Positions 57,620-64,000 of a stretch of DNA of 64,000 nt are shown here, piece after piece. The notes under the pieces are model-generated. The model was not told where the DNA came from, did not search any database, and worked only from the letters and a program-made list of their open reading frames with translations. The translations under genes and the position numbers were made by a program. Position 1 is the stretch's first letter. Each line of letters opens with the position of its first letter. The stretch comes from JASFHF01 sp050123335 (GTDB taxonomy: Bacteria; Pseudomonadota; Gammaproteobacteria; UBA12402), in contig JASFHH010000005.1 in the NCBI GenBank assembly GCA_050123335.1, positions 5,766 through 69,765 of the forward strand, written 5' to 3'.

Positions 57620-57703
57620 GTTTCACTTTCCTCCGTAAGTTTTAACTTATTCAGGTGCAAGGGATTAAGCAATGCTCTCTCAGCTAAATAGCACTCCCAG
57701 TGA
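57620..57703 (-). ncRNA. TPP riboswitch (THI element)
   Basis: In the leader of thiM, reading the minus strand: GGGAGTGC, GCTGAGAGAG, then CCCTTGCACCTGAAT, then GTTAAAACTTACGGAGGAA. These follow the conserved THI-box order (GGGGTGC...CTGAGA...ACCTGATC...GTTAAT). The 3' end includes GGAGGAAAGTG, so ligand binding would sequester the Shine-Dalgarno sequence (translational control). A TATAAT (57712-57717) lies just upstream. Confidence 0.88.
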
Positions 57704-57901
57704 ATAATGCGATTATATTGGTTTTTTACCATAAATTAAAGAAATTTACCGTAGTTTTTACGCTGAAATTAGCAGGATATTCAATCGTAATATTGTGATA
57801 ATGACAACCATTATTGGTAGTTTAATAGCGTTATTTACTTTTATTCAACATTTGCTACGTTAGTTTAATTACAAAATACATTATTTGTTTATTTTTTGTG
57901 T

Positions 57902-58795
57902 TTAACTATTTTTTGCAAATAATAATGTCAAAATACTTCCGGTACAGACTAAAATAATGCCAATCCAGGAAAGTAAATCGGGAATTTCGCCCCAAACTTG
58001 CCATCCTATTAAGCCGCTAAATATTATACTGGTATACATTAAAGTTGAAACAATGCGGGCTTGCGCGAATTGTGAAGCTCGTATTAGAAATTCTTGATAA
58101 CAAGTTCCAAAAATACCTATTGGCAATAGCAGTATCAAGGTATGCAGATTGGGAGTTTCCCAGTAAAAAATTGAAATTATCCCGCTAAATAAAAAGGCCA
58201 GAGAAAAATAATAAAACATGCAAGTATGCGGATGGTCATAAATGCTTAGTATTCGAATAATTAAAATAGTTAGGCCTGCAATTATACCTGAGCTTAAGGC
58301 AATTAAAGATACGGGATTAAATAGTTCATGGCCTGGTTTAATTATCAAAGTAATACCGATAAATGCCGAAATTATAAATAGCCAATTTTTTTTACTGGTT
58401 TTTATGTGAAATAACAGTAGAGTGAATATCGGAACGAATAAGGGGTTTGTCATAAATAGTAAATTAGCATCTACCAAATGAATATATGCTAAGGAGTAGT
58501 AAAGTAATAGCATTATCATCATTGAAGCAATTGCACGTAGGACATGTAATTTAAAATGTTGGGTTTTTATTGGGAAATACATTTTCTTCATTTTTTTGAT
58601 TAAGAAAATGCTGAATATATAAATAAAACTAATCATAAAGCGAAAAAAGATTATCATGTTGTTATGAATGTGCGGCGCAGCTAATTTAACGAACGAAGCC
58701 ATGATGCTCAAAGACAGAGCAGCGCATAAGCTAAATATTGTGGCTTTTTTAAGATTAATTAATGTGTCTACTTTAAAATCAGCTTTTGTATTCAT
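57902..58795 (-). CDS. DMT superfamily (EamA) transporter
   Basis: 297 aa with ten predicted helices in two EamA repeats (LHVLRAIASMMIMLLLYYSLAYIHLVDANLLFMTNPLFVPIFTLLLF, later LIRASQFAQARIVSTLMYTSIIFSGLIGWQVWGEIPDLLSWIGIILVCTGSIL). A typical S-adenosylmethionine or drug/metabolite exporter-type architecture; substrate unknown. It follows the thi operon on the same strand but about 200 bp upstream of the riboswitch, so it is separately transcribed. Confidence 0.88.
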   Translation of the reverse strand: MNTKADFKVDTLINLKKATIFSLCAALSLSIMASFVKLAAPHIHNNMIIFFRFMISFIYIFSIFLIKKMKKMYFPIKTQHFKLHVLRAIASMMIMLLLYYSLAYIHLVDANLLFMTNPLFVPIFTLLLFHIKTSKKNWLFIISAFIGITLIIKPGHELFNPVSLIALSSGIIAGLTILIIRILSIYDHPHTCMFYYFSLAFLFSGIISIFYWETPNLHTLILLLPIGIFGTCYQEFLIRASQFAQARIVSTLMYTSIIFSGLIGWQVWGEIPDLLSWIGIILVCTGSILTLLFAKNS

Positions 58796-58923
58796 GATGT
58801 AATTAATCGCTTGTATATTATTTAAAAATATTTATTCAGTTACCTGATTTCCAATAATTTTAACATGCTTTTGCATATCGGTGTAGGTTTTACTGAGGAT
58901 TGTGAAGATTTTCGATGGATTTC

Positions 58924-60507
58924 TTAGCGATAAATGAAAGTAGATGTGTTGTTTTCAGGATGCTGCGGACAGTTCAAGGTGTATTTAGGTACGCTGCGTA
59001 AATCAGGGTTTTTTTTGCGCGTTATTACACATCCATTTGGAGATTGTTGTAACCATGAATTGATTTCGTTTGTATTGATTAGATTTATAGGGTTTGGCAT
59101 TTTGCCATAAAATTCGAATAGACTTACATCAGGTGTTGCTGATGCCAGGGGTACATTTTTTTGTTGTAATAGGTATAAATCTTTAGAAAAATTTATAGTG
59201 TTGTCGTATTTCCTTATCATTGAATATGCAGAAAAAGTGCCAAAAATTATAATTAATGTTGATCCAATGGTGATTATGGCAATGCTTTTAAATAGATTGT
59301 TAGCATAGCGAAATATGCAGACAGAGGCAGCAAATGCTATGATAATAATTGGCCAGAAATTTATGGTTTTTATTAGAGGTTGTTTAACAGTTATCATCGG
59401 AAAAATAAATAATAAAATTGCACCTATTGACGCGAACAATATAGCTATCACAATATTATCTTTTTTTACAAATTTGTATGAATTATCTAATATATAAGCA
59501 ACAAAAATCGCGATAAAAGGCATTAGCGGAATTATATAGCGACTAGCTTTTTGTGCGATAAAGCTCAATAATATTATTGCAGGGATGAATGTTAGCAATA
59601 CAAATTTTATGTTCTCATTCCAGTTTTTATTTTTTATATGTCTAAATAAATCTCGCCAAAATTTTGTCCACAATGTCCATGGTAAGCACATATAGATTAT
59701 GGTTACAATATAATAATAGAATGGTGCATGTCCGTATTTTCCAACAATTCTTGCGGATGATTGATTTATTAAGATTTGTGTTGCATAGGTTTTTCCAGCA
59801 AAATAAATAGTTGGGATTAGCCAGCATGCTGTTAATAATACGCTAAAAATTAAGGCAGCAAAATATGACTTGTAATATGATTTTTTTTGAGGCGCAAAAT
59901 TATTTTTCCAAAATATAAAACTCAACCCTATTGGTAAGGCAAAAAGAAATATAATTGGTCCTTTCATCATGCAGCCGAGAAATAAACTGGCTGACATTAA
60001 AAGCCAATATTGTTTTCCATATTTGGCAGCTTTAATATTAAAGTAAGTAGTTAGAATAACAAAAAAAGTGAGGGGAATATCAAATCTGTATTGTGGTATT
60101 TCTAAAAACCAACCGCCCATTCCGAATAATATGAGTGGCGCTATATACATCATGCTGGGCTTATTTGGAAATAGTAATTGTACGAGTTTACTTAATATAT
60201 ATATTGTTGCCAAAGCAAACAGTGTGGGTATTAAGATAAGTGATAAATGATTTACGCCAAATATAAACCAGCTAAGTTGTGCTAACCAGAATAGCAACGG
60301 AGGTTTGTCTGAATAGGGAATGTTATTTTGAATCGGAAATAAAAAATGGTGTGAAACAAACATTTGCCATGTCACAGAAGTATAATGCATGCTATTTACT
60401 TCAAGATATGGGTATACAACATAGCTTACAATAATCCATGTAACTGATAAGCATAAAATTATTATGGTTGTAATTCGGAGGTGGTTCATCATCAACGGTG
60501 TATTCAA
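58924..60507 (-). CDS. GT39/ArnT-like membrane glycosyltransferase
   Basis: 527 aa, about 12 transmembrane helices. Family landmarks: the first periplasmic loop with an acidic residue (YPYLEVNSMHYTSVTW), then YSDKPPLLFWLAQLSWFIFGVN, then QYRFDIPLTFFVILTTYFNI, then the multi-helix core with KGPIIFLFALPIGLSFI and QKASRYIIPLMPFIAIF. ArnT-like enzymes transfer sugars from polyprenyl phosphate to lipid A or other envelope targets. The C-terminal periplasmic domain here is short. Donor and acceptor unknown. Confidence 0.85.
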   Translation of the reverse strand: MNTPLMMNHLRITTIIILCLSVTWIIVSYVVYPYLEVNSMHYTSVTWQMFVSHHFLFPIQNNIPYSDKPPLLFWLAQLSWFIFGVNHLSLILIPTLFALATIYILSKLVQLLFPNKPSMMYIAPLILFGMGGWFLEIPQYRFDIPLTFFVILTTYFNIKAAKYGKQYWLLMSASLFLGCMMKGPIIFLFALPIGLSFIFWKNNFAPQKKSYYKSYFAALIFSVLLTACWLIPTIYFAGKTYATQILINQSSARIVGKYGHAPFYYYIVTIIYMCLPWTLWTKFWRDLFRHIKNKNWNENIKFVLLTFIPAIILLSFIAQKASRYIIPLMPFIAIFVAYILDNSYKFVKKDNIVIAILFASIGAILLFIFPMITVKQPLIKTINFWPIIIIAFAASVCIFRYANNLFKSIAIITIGSTLIIIFGTFSAYSMIRKYDNTINFSKDLYLLQQKNVPLASATPDVSLFEFYGKMPNPINLINTNEINSWLQQSPNGCVITRKKNPDLRSVPKYTLNCPQHPENNTSTFIYR

Positions 60508-60533
60508 TCATACACCAATAGAAAAATCAAGAT

Positions 60534-61103
60534 TTAACACCATAATGCTGCGGCAATACCGGCAAGAAAACCAAATACATGTCCTTCCCATGAGATACCT
60601 TTTTCACCAGGAATTAATGCTAAAAATAATCCGCCAAAATAATAAATACAAAATGCAGCTAATAATATGGTTGACATAGTTGGTTGGTGATACGCATTGA
60701 TTAACAAATAACCGAAATAACCCATAATTAGAGTGCTGGATCCAATATGGATTGCGCGTCTGCCAAATAACCATAAGGCTGTTCCGCTTAATAGTATTAT
60801 TATGATAGAAATACAATAAAATTCTGCGCGACCGTTAAATAGCACCAAATTAATTAGTAAAAATAGTGGAATAGAATTAAAAAATAAATGATTAAAATTA
60901 CCGTGCAAGAATGGTGAACAAACAATGCCTGGTAAACTAAAAAGACGGCGCGGATAGATGCCTAAAAAATTCAAACGATAACGCAATATAAAATTAATTA
61001 TTTGAATAATCCATAGAATAGCAATAAGTTTTAATACAAACAAAGAATTAACCTTGATTAGTGTAATTATGTTTTGTAAGGATGTGCTTAGTTCGTTTAA
61101 CAT
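60534..61103 (-). CDS. Rhomboid family intramembrane serine protease
   Basis: 189 aa, six hydrophobic helices. Family motifs: L1 loop LFSLPGIVCSPFLHGNFNHLFFNSIPLFLL (HxxxxH-L-x-x-N with His68/72), catalytic Ser in HIGSSTLIMGYFGYLL (G-x-S, S123), and catalytic His in EGHVFGFLAGI (H175). Cleaves within membrane helices; substrates unknown. GTTAACATT-type start region is weak. Lies 10 nt from the rnr stop on the same strand, so it may be co-transcribed with rnr. Confidence 0.88.
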   Translation of the reverse strand: MLNELSTSLQNIITLIKVNSLFVLKLIAILWIIQIINFILRYRLNFLGIYPRRLFSLPGIVCSPFLHGNFNHLFFNSIPLFLLINLVLFNGRAEFYCISIIIILLSGTALWLFGRRAIHIGSSTLIMGYFGYLLINAYHQPTMSTILLAAFCIYYFGGLFLALIPGEKGISWEGHVFGFLAGIAAALWC

Positions 61104-61113
61104 TCTTTTTTTC

Positions 61114-63282
61114 CTAAGTTAACACAAAATCAATTTGTTTGTCTTCTAAGCTTACGCGTGCGACTTTGATTTTTATCGTATCGCCTAAGCGATAGGTTTT
61201 GCCTCCACGCTCACCGGTTAATTGATGTCTTGCCGCATCGAAATAATAATAGTCATCTTCTAATGCGGTTATATGAATTAACCCTTCCACAAAAATATTT
61301 TTTAGTTCCACAAAAATACCAAAACCAGTTACTCCGCTAATAATTCCTTCGAAATCTTGTCCCAGTTTATCCATCATATATTCACATTTCAGCCAGTCTA
61401 ATGCTTCTTGGGTGGCATCATCTGCTCGTCTTTCAGTCATTGAACAATGTTCACCAAGAATTTGTAATTTTTCGTAATCTGGCAAGCCCTTAGGTTTATG
61501 TGATTTGTCGATTACTGCACAAATTGCACGATGCACAACTAAATCAGGATAACGGCGTATTGGTGAAGTAAAATGGGTATATTCATCATAAGCTAAACCG
61601 AAATGTCCATCATTATCTGGTGAGTAAAAAGCTTGCGCCATCGAACGTAATAAAATAGTTTGAATTAAGTGTGCATCGGGACGGTTTTGAATTTTTTCAA
61701 TTAACTTGGCATAGTCAATTGGAGTTGGCAAATCACCGCCACCTAATGATAATCCGAGTTCTTTTAAAAATTCTTTTAATTCAACAAGCTTAGTTGCATC
61801 TGGTCCGTCATGTACACGAAATAATGCGTCACATTCATTTTTTAGTAAAAATTTTGCAGCACATGTATTGGCGCATAACATACATTCTTCAATAATACGA
61901 TGCGCATCGTTACGAATGGTTGGATATAGACGTTTTATTTTGCGATTTTCTCCAAATTCGACTTTAATTTCCGGCATTTCAAAATCAAGTGCGCCGCGTG
62001 CGTGACGCATTTTATATAATACCTTATATAGTTCATGTAAATTTTGTAAATATGGCCAAACATTTTTATATTGCTTAATTAATTGTGCATCGCCTTCAAG
62101 CATTTTAGCAACTTTAGTGTAAGTTAATCTGGCGTGCGAATGTATAATTGCTTGATAAAATCGATATCGGGAAATTTTACCGTTGGCAGAAATTGACATA
62201 TCACAAACAACGCATAGGCGATCAACATTTGGTTTTAGCGAACATAAACCATTGGATAAAACATGCGGCAGCATTGGTAAAACTCTGCCGGTAAAATATA
62301 CTGAAGTACCGCGTTTTTCAGCTTCTTTATCTAAAGCGGAGTTTGGTTTTACGTAATGGGAAACATCAGCAATTGCGACTATTAGACGCCAGCCGCCTTT
62401 AGGTTTTTTTTCACAATAAACTGCATCATCGAAATCTCTAGCATCTTCACCATCAATAGTTACTAATGGAAGATTGCGTAAATCAGCGCGACCTTGTTGA
62501 TCTTTTTCTAAAACTTCTTCTGGAAGTTGCTTAGTTTCATTTTGTAATTCTTCGGGCCATTCGTGTGGTAAAGCGTAGGCGCGAATTGCAACTTCGGTTT
62601 CCATGCCAGGCGCCATGTAATCACCTAATATTTCAACAATACGGCCAATGGCATAAGCGCGTTTGGTTGGCGGAGTTACAATTTCAGCAACGACGATCTG
62701 GTTAACTTTAGCATCTAATTGATCTTGCGGAGGTATAATAATATCTTGTGCGATTCTTGTATTATCTGGTTCAACAAATCCAATCCCGCTTTCAATAAAA
62801 AATTTACCTACAATTTGTTTATGTTTGCGTTCTAAGATATCAACAATTAATCCTTCGCGGCGATTACGTTTGTCCATGCCGATAACACGCACATTTACTA
62901 AATCCCCATCAAAAACTTTACGCATTTCATGTGCGGGTAGAAAAATATCTTTAGTTCCATCTTCTGGTCTAACAAAACCAATACCTTCTTTATGGCCTAA
63001 AACACGGCCGCGAATTAGATCGCTAACTTTAATTAAAGAATATTTTGCTTTACGATTTTTTATTAGTTGCCCATCGCGTACCATGGCACGCAATCTGCGT
63101 CGAAACGCTTCTTTTTCAAATGCGGTTTGTAAGCCGAAATGTGCGGTCAATTGTTTACGCGAGTATGCACCTTTGTGTTTAGTTATAAAATCAAGAATTA
63201 GTTCGCGCGAAGGAACAGGGTGCTCATATTTGCTTTTTTCGCGATTCGCGAATGGGTCTTGTTTTAGATTCCATGTTTTCAT
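61114..63282 (-). CDS. rnr: Ribonuclease R
   Basis: 722 aa (E. coli 813). An N-terminal winged helix (YEHPVPSRELILDFITKHKGAYSRKQLTAHF) is followed by two cold-shock domains. The RNB catalytic domain starts with TIDGEDARDFDDAVYCEKKPKGGW (catalytic Asp cluster) and contains RGTSVYFTGRVLPMLPHVLSNGLCSL and ALDFEMPEIKVEF. The C-terminal S1 domain (DFEGIISGVTGFGIFVELKNIFVEGLIHI) ends near the stop. The long basic tail of E. coli RNase R is missing. Degrades structured RNA and works with tmRNA-SmpB on nonstop mRNA. Confidence 0.95.
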   Translation of the reverse strand: MKTWNLKQDPFANREKSKYEHPVPSRELILDFITKHKGAYSRKQLTAHFGLQTAFEKEAFRRRLRAMVRDGQLIKNRKAKYSLIKVSDLIRGRVLGHKEGIGFVRPEDGTKDIFLPAHEMRKVFDGDLVNVRVIGMDKRNRREGLIVDILERKHKQIVGKFFIESGIGFVEPDNTRIAQDIIIPPQDQLDAKVNQIVVAEIVTPPTKRAYAIGRIVEILGDYMAPGMETEVAIRAYALPHEWPEELQNETKQLPEEVLEKDQQGRADLRNLPLVTIDGEDARDFDDAVYCEKKPKGGWRLIVAIADVSHYVKPNSALDKEAEKRGTSVYFTGRVLPMLPHVLSNGLCSLKPNVDRLCVVCDMSISANGKISRYRFYQAIIHSHARLTYTKVAKMLEGDAQLIKQYKNVWPYLQNLHELYKVLYKMRHARGALDFEMPEIKVEFGENRKIKRLYPTIRNDAHRIIEECMLCANTCAAKFLLKNECDALFRVHDGPDATKLVELKEFLKELGLSLGGGDLPTPIDYAKLIEKIQNRPDAHLIQTILLRSMAQAFYSPDNDGHFGLAYDEYTHFTSPIRRYPDLVVHRAICAVIDKSHKPKGLPDYEKLQILGEHCSMTERRADDATQEALDWLKCEYMMDKLGQDFEGIISGVTGFGIFVELKNIFVEGLIHITALEDDYYYFDAARHQLTGERGGKTYRLGDTIKIKVARVSLEDKQIDFVLT

Positions 63283-63364
63283 AGCTGAAATAATAACACA
63301 AAAGAGTAGTAATTATTCAGTTATTTGTTTAAAAGATTTTGCGTTTGTGCGGTTTTGGGTGGCT

Positions 63365-63440
63365 TTTTTCGACGACTAGCGCCCATGGATGGAAGCGCGG
63401 GAGGTACATGGATGTACCAAGGAGGAGAAAAAAGACACCT
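63365..63440. repeat. Palindrome-rich repeat upstream of the lipoprotein gene
   Basis: Contains GCGCCCATGGATGG and GGTACATGGATGTACC (inverted arms GGTACAT/ATGTACC) between T-rich and A-rich ends (CTTTTTTCGAC...GGAGAAAAAAGAC). Looks like a small dispersed palindromic unit. An ORF crossing it from 63325 is not credible as an N-terminus. Confidence 0.5.
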
Positions 63441-63549
63441 AAAACTGCTCAAACATTCCGCGGTAACATTAGTGGGTAATCTGGAAAAAATAACTGAACT
63501 GTGGCGGTGTTTTCGTGTATTATCATCTGGAAATTTAAGGAGGAAAATT

Positions 63550-63792
63550 ATGTGTAGAAAAATTATTCAATTAGGATGTTTGACGGTGTTGTCATTGTTG
63601 TTGGCGGCTTGTGAAAATAATGCGGCTTATGAACACCCGGGTCATGCAGCGAATCATGATGCGCAATGTTTATCGTTGAGGCATGAGATTAATACAATGG
63701 ATCGTCAGCATCATCGAAATTGGACTAAGCATCGTGTTGAAGCCAATAAAAGAGTGTTGTGGAACCAATATGATAAATTGGGATGCCCATAA
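63550..63792 (+). CDS. Small lipoprotein
   Basis: 80 aa from the ATG at 63550, behind AAGGAGGAA. Signal peptide CRKIIQLGCLTVLSLLL with lipobox L-A-A-C21, so the mature protein is lipidated at Cys21. The remaining 59 residues are His/Asn-rich (HPGHAANHDAQCLSLRHEINTMDRQHHRNW..KRVLWNQYDKLGCP), with two further Cys that could form a disulfide. Seven nt upstream of the FecCD-type permease gene, so possibly linked to metal uptake (inference). No family recognised. Confidence 0.75.
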   Translation: MCRKIIQLGCLTVLSLLLAACENNAAYEHPGHAANHDAQCLSLRHEINTMDRQHHRNWTKHRVEANKRVLWNQYDKLGCP

Positions 63793-63798
63793 AAAATT

Positions 63799-64000
63799 AT
63801 GTTAAACAATAATAAGTTATATTTTTATCATTTGTCACCAATTTTTATTGCGTTATTTATATTAAGTATTGCTAGCATTATTATTGGAATTAGTTTTGGT
63901 GGTGTTTCTATTTTTAGTCAAACTCATGCTGTGCAGCGTGAAATTATTATGCAGATTCGCGTGCCGAGGGTGTTTACTGCTTTTATTGTTGGCGGATTGT
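63799..64000 (+). CDS. FecCD/BtuC-type ABC transporter permease (3' partial)
   Basis: The first 67 codons are inside the window. An N-terminal helix (LSPIFIALFILSIASIIIGISFGGVSI) is followed by EIIMQIRVPRVFTAFIVGGL, the family motif R-x-P-R-x-x-x-A-x-x-V-G. Imports iron-siderophore, haem or cobalamin with an ATPase and a periplasmic binding protein not seen here. Runs off the right edge. Confidence 0.85.
   Translation, partial: MLNNNKLYFYHLSPIFIALFILSIASIIIGISFGGVSIFSQTHAVQREIIMQIRVPRVFTAFIVGGL

Noticed and set aside
63325..63549. Longer frame upstream of the small lipoprotein
   Set aside because: It crosses a palindromic repeat; the lipoprotein signal peptide and AAGGAGG site fix the start at 63550.

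Overview
The window is chromosomal DNA from an AT-rich gammaproteobacterium, most likely host-associated and close to the Legionellales (Legionella/Coxiella/Aquicella type). The core genes are gammaproteobacterial (lptD-surA, ssrA-smpB, thiL-rlmB, rnr, dinB, dtd, kdsB). Between them lie genes for large, low-complexity or ankyrin-containing proteins of the Dot/Icm-effector type. Four or five promoters carry a direct repeat of the cTTAA(T/G) type with 11-nt periodicity, placed exactly 7 nt before a -10 element. This geometry matches PmrA boxes of Legionella and Coxiella. Taxonomy is inference; no rRNA is present.

Layout. 0-1 kb: 3' part of a lysine-rich protein ending in an SV40-type nuclear localisation motif. 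1-3.5 kb: tpiA, a histidine-phosphatase-fold protein and a hicAB module. 3.6-11.5 kb: kdsB and a bacterial microcompartment (BMC) locus on the minus strand. The BMC locus has one BMC-H, two BMC-T, three pentamer (EutN/CcmL) genes, a CoA-acylating aldehyde dehydrogenase, a PduS-type flavo/Fe-S protein, DeoC and a class II aldolase. The logic is that sugar phosphates are cleaved inside the shell to triose phosphate plus a short aldehyde. The aldehyde is oxidised to acyl-CoA while PduS/PduT recycle or export electrons. It resembles sugar-phosphate-utilising BMCs, but no phosphotransacylase, kinase, alcohol dehydrogenase or regulator is next to it.

12-27 kb is an accessory region full of decayed genes and perfect palindromes: dinD copies, a higBA module, a DUF1460 amidase, an Abi_C-containing three-gene cassette, a tyrosine-recombinase remnant, a frameshifted DUF4238 gene, an unknown 448-aa gene facing a radical SAM-Nudix fusion, and a response regulator. 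It ends at ssrA (tmRNA). A 25-bp copy of the ssrA 3' end at 15573 and a second partial copy at 16710 mark it as an island integrated at ssrA.

27-42 kb is mostly housekeeping (smpB, thiL, rlmB, ychF, maeA, dtd, dinB, nitroreductase, lptD, surA, tRNA-Val, tRNA-Phe), with small effector-like genes under PmrA-type boxes. 42.5-55 kb is an effector-like or mobile region: a 400-aa orphan, an MFS transporter, two multi-pass membrane proteins, a sulfotransferase-like protein, an IS4-type element with intact 9-bp target duplication, and a 1333-aa TPR/ankyrin protein. 55-64 kb returns to metabolism: a TPP riboswitch with thiM-thiE-thiD salvage, a DMT exporter, a GT39 glycosyltransferase, rhomboid, RNase R, a small lipoprotein and the start of a FecCD permease.

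A recurring theme is insertion of short palindromic elements into or at the ends of genes (eutN, surA, thiD, dinD), similar in style to Rickettsia palindromic elements.
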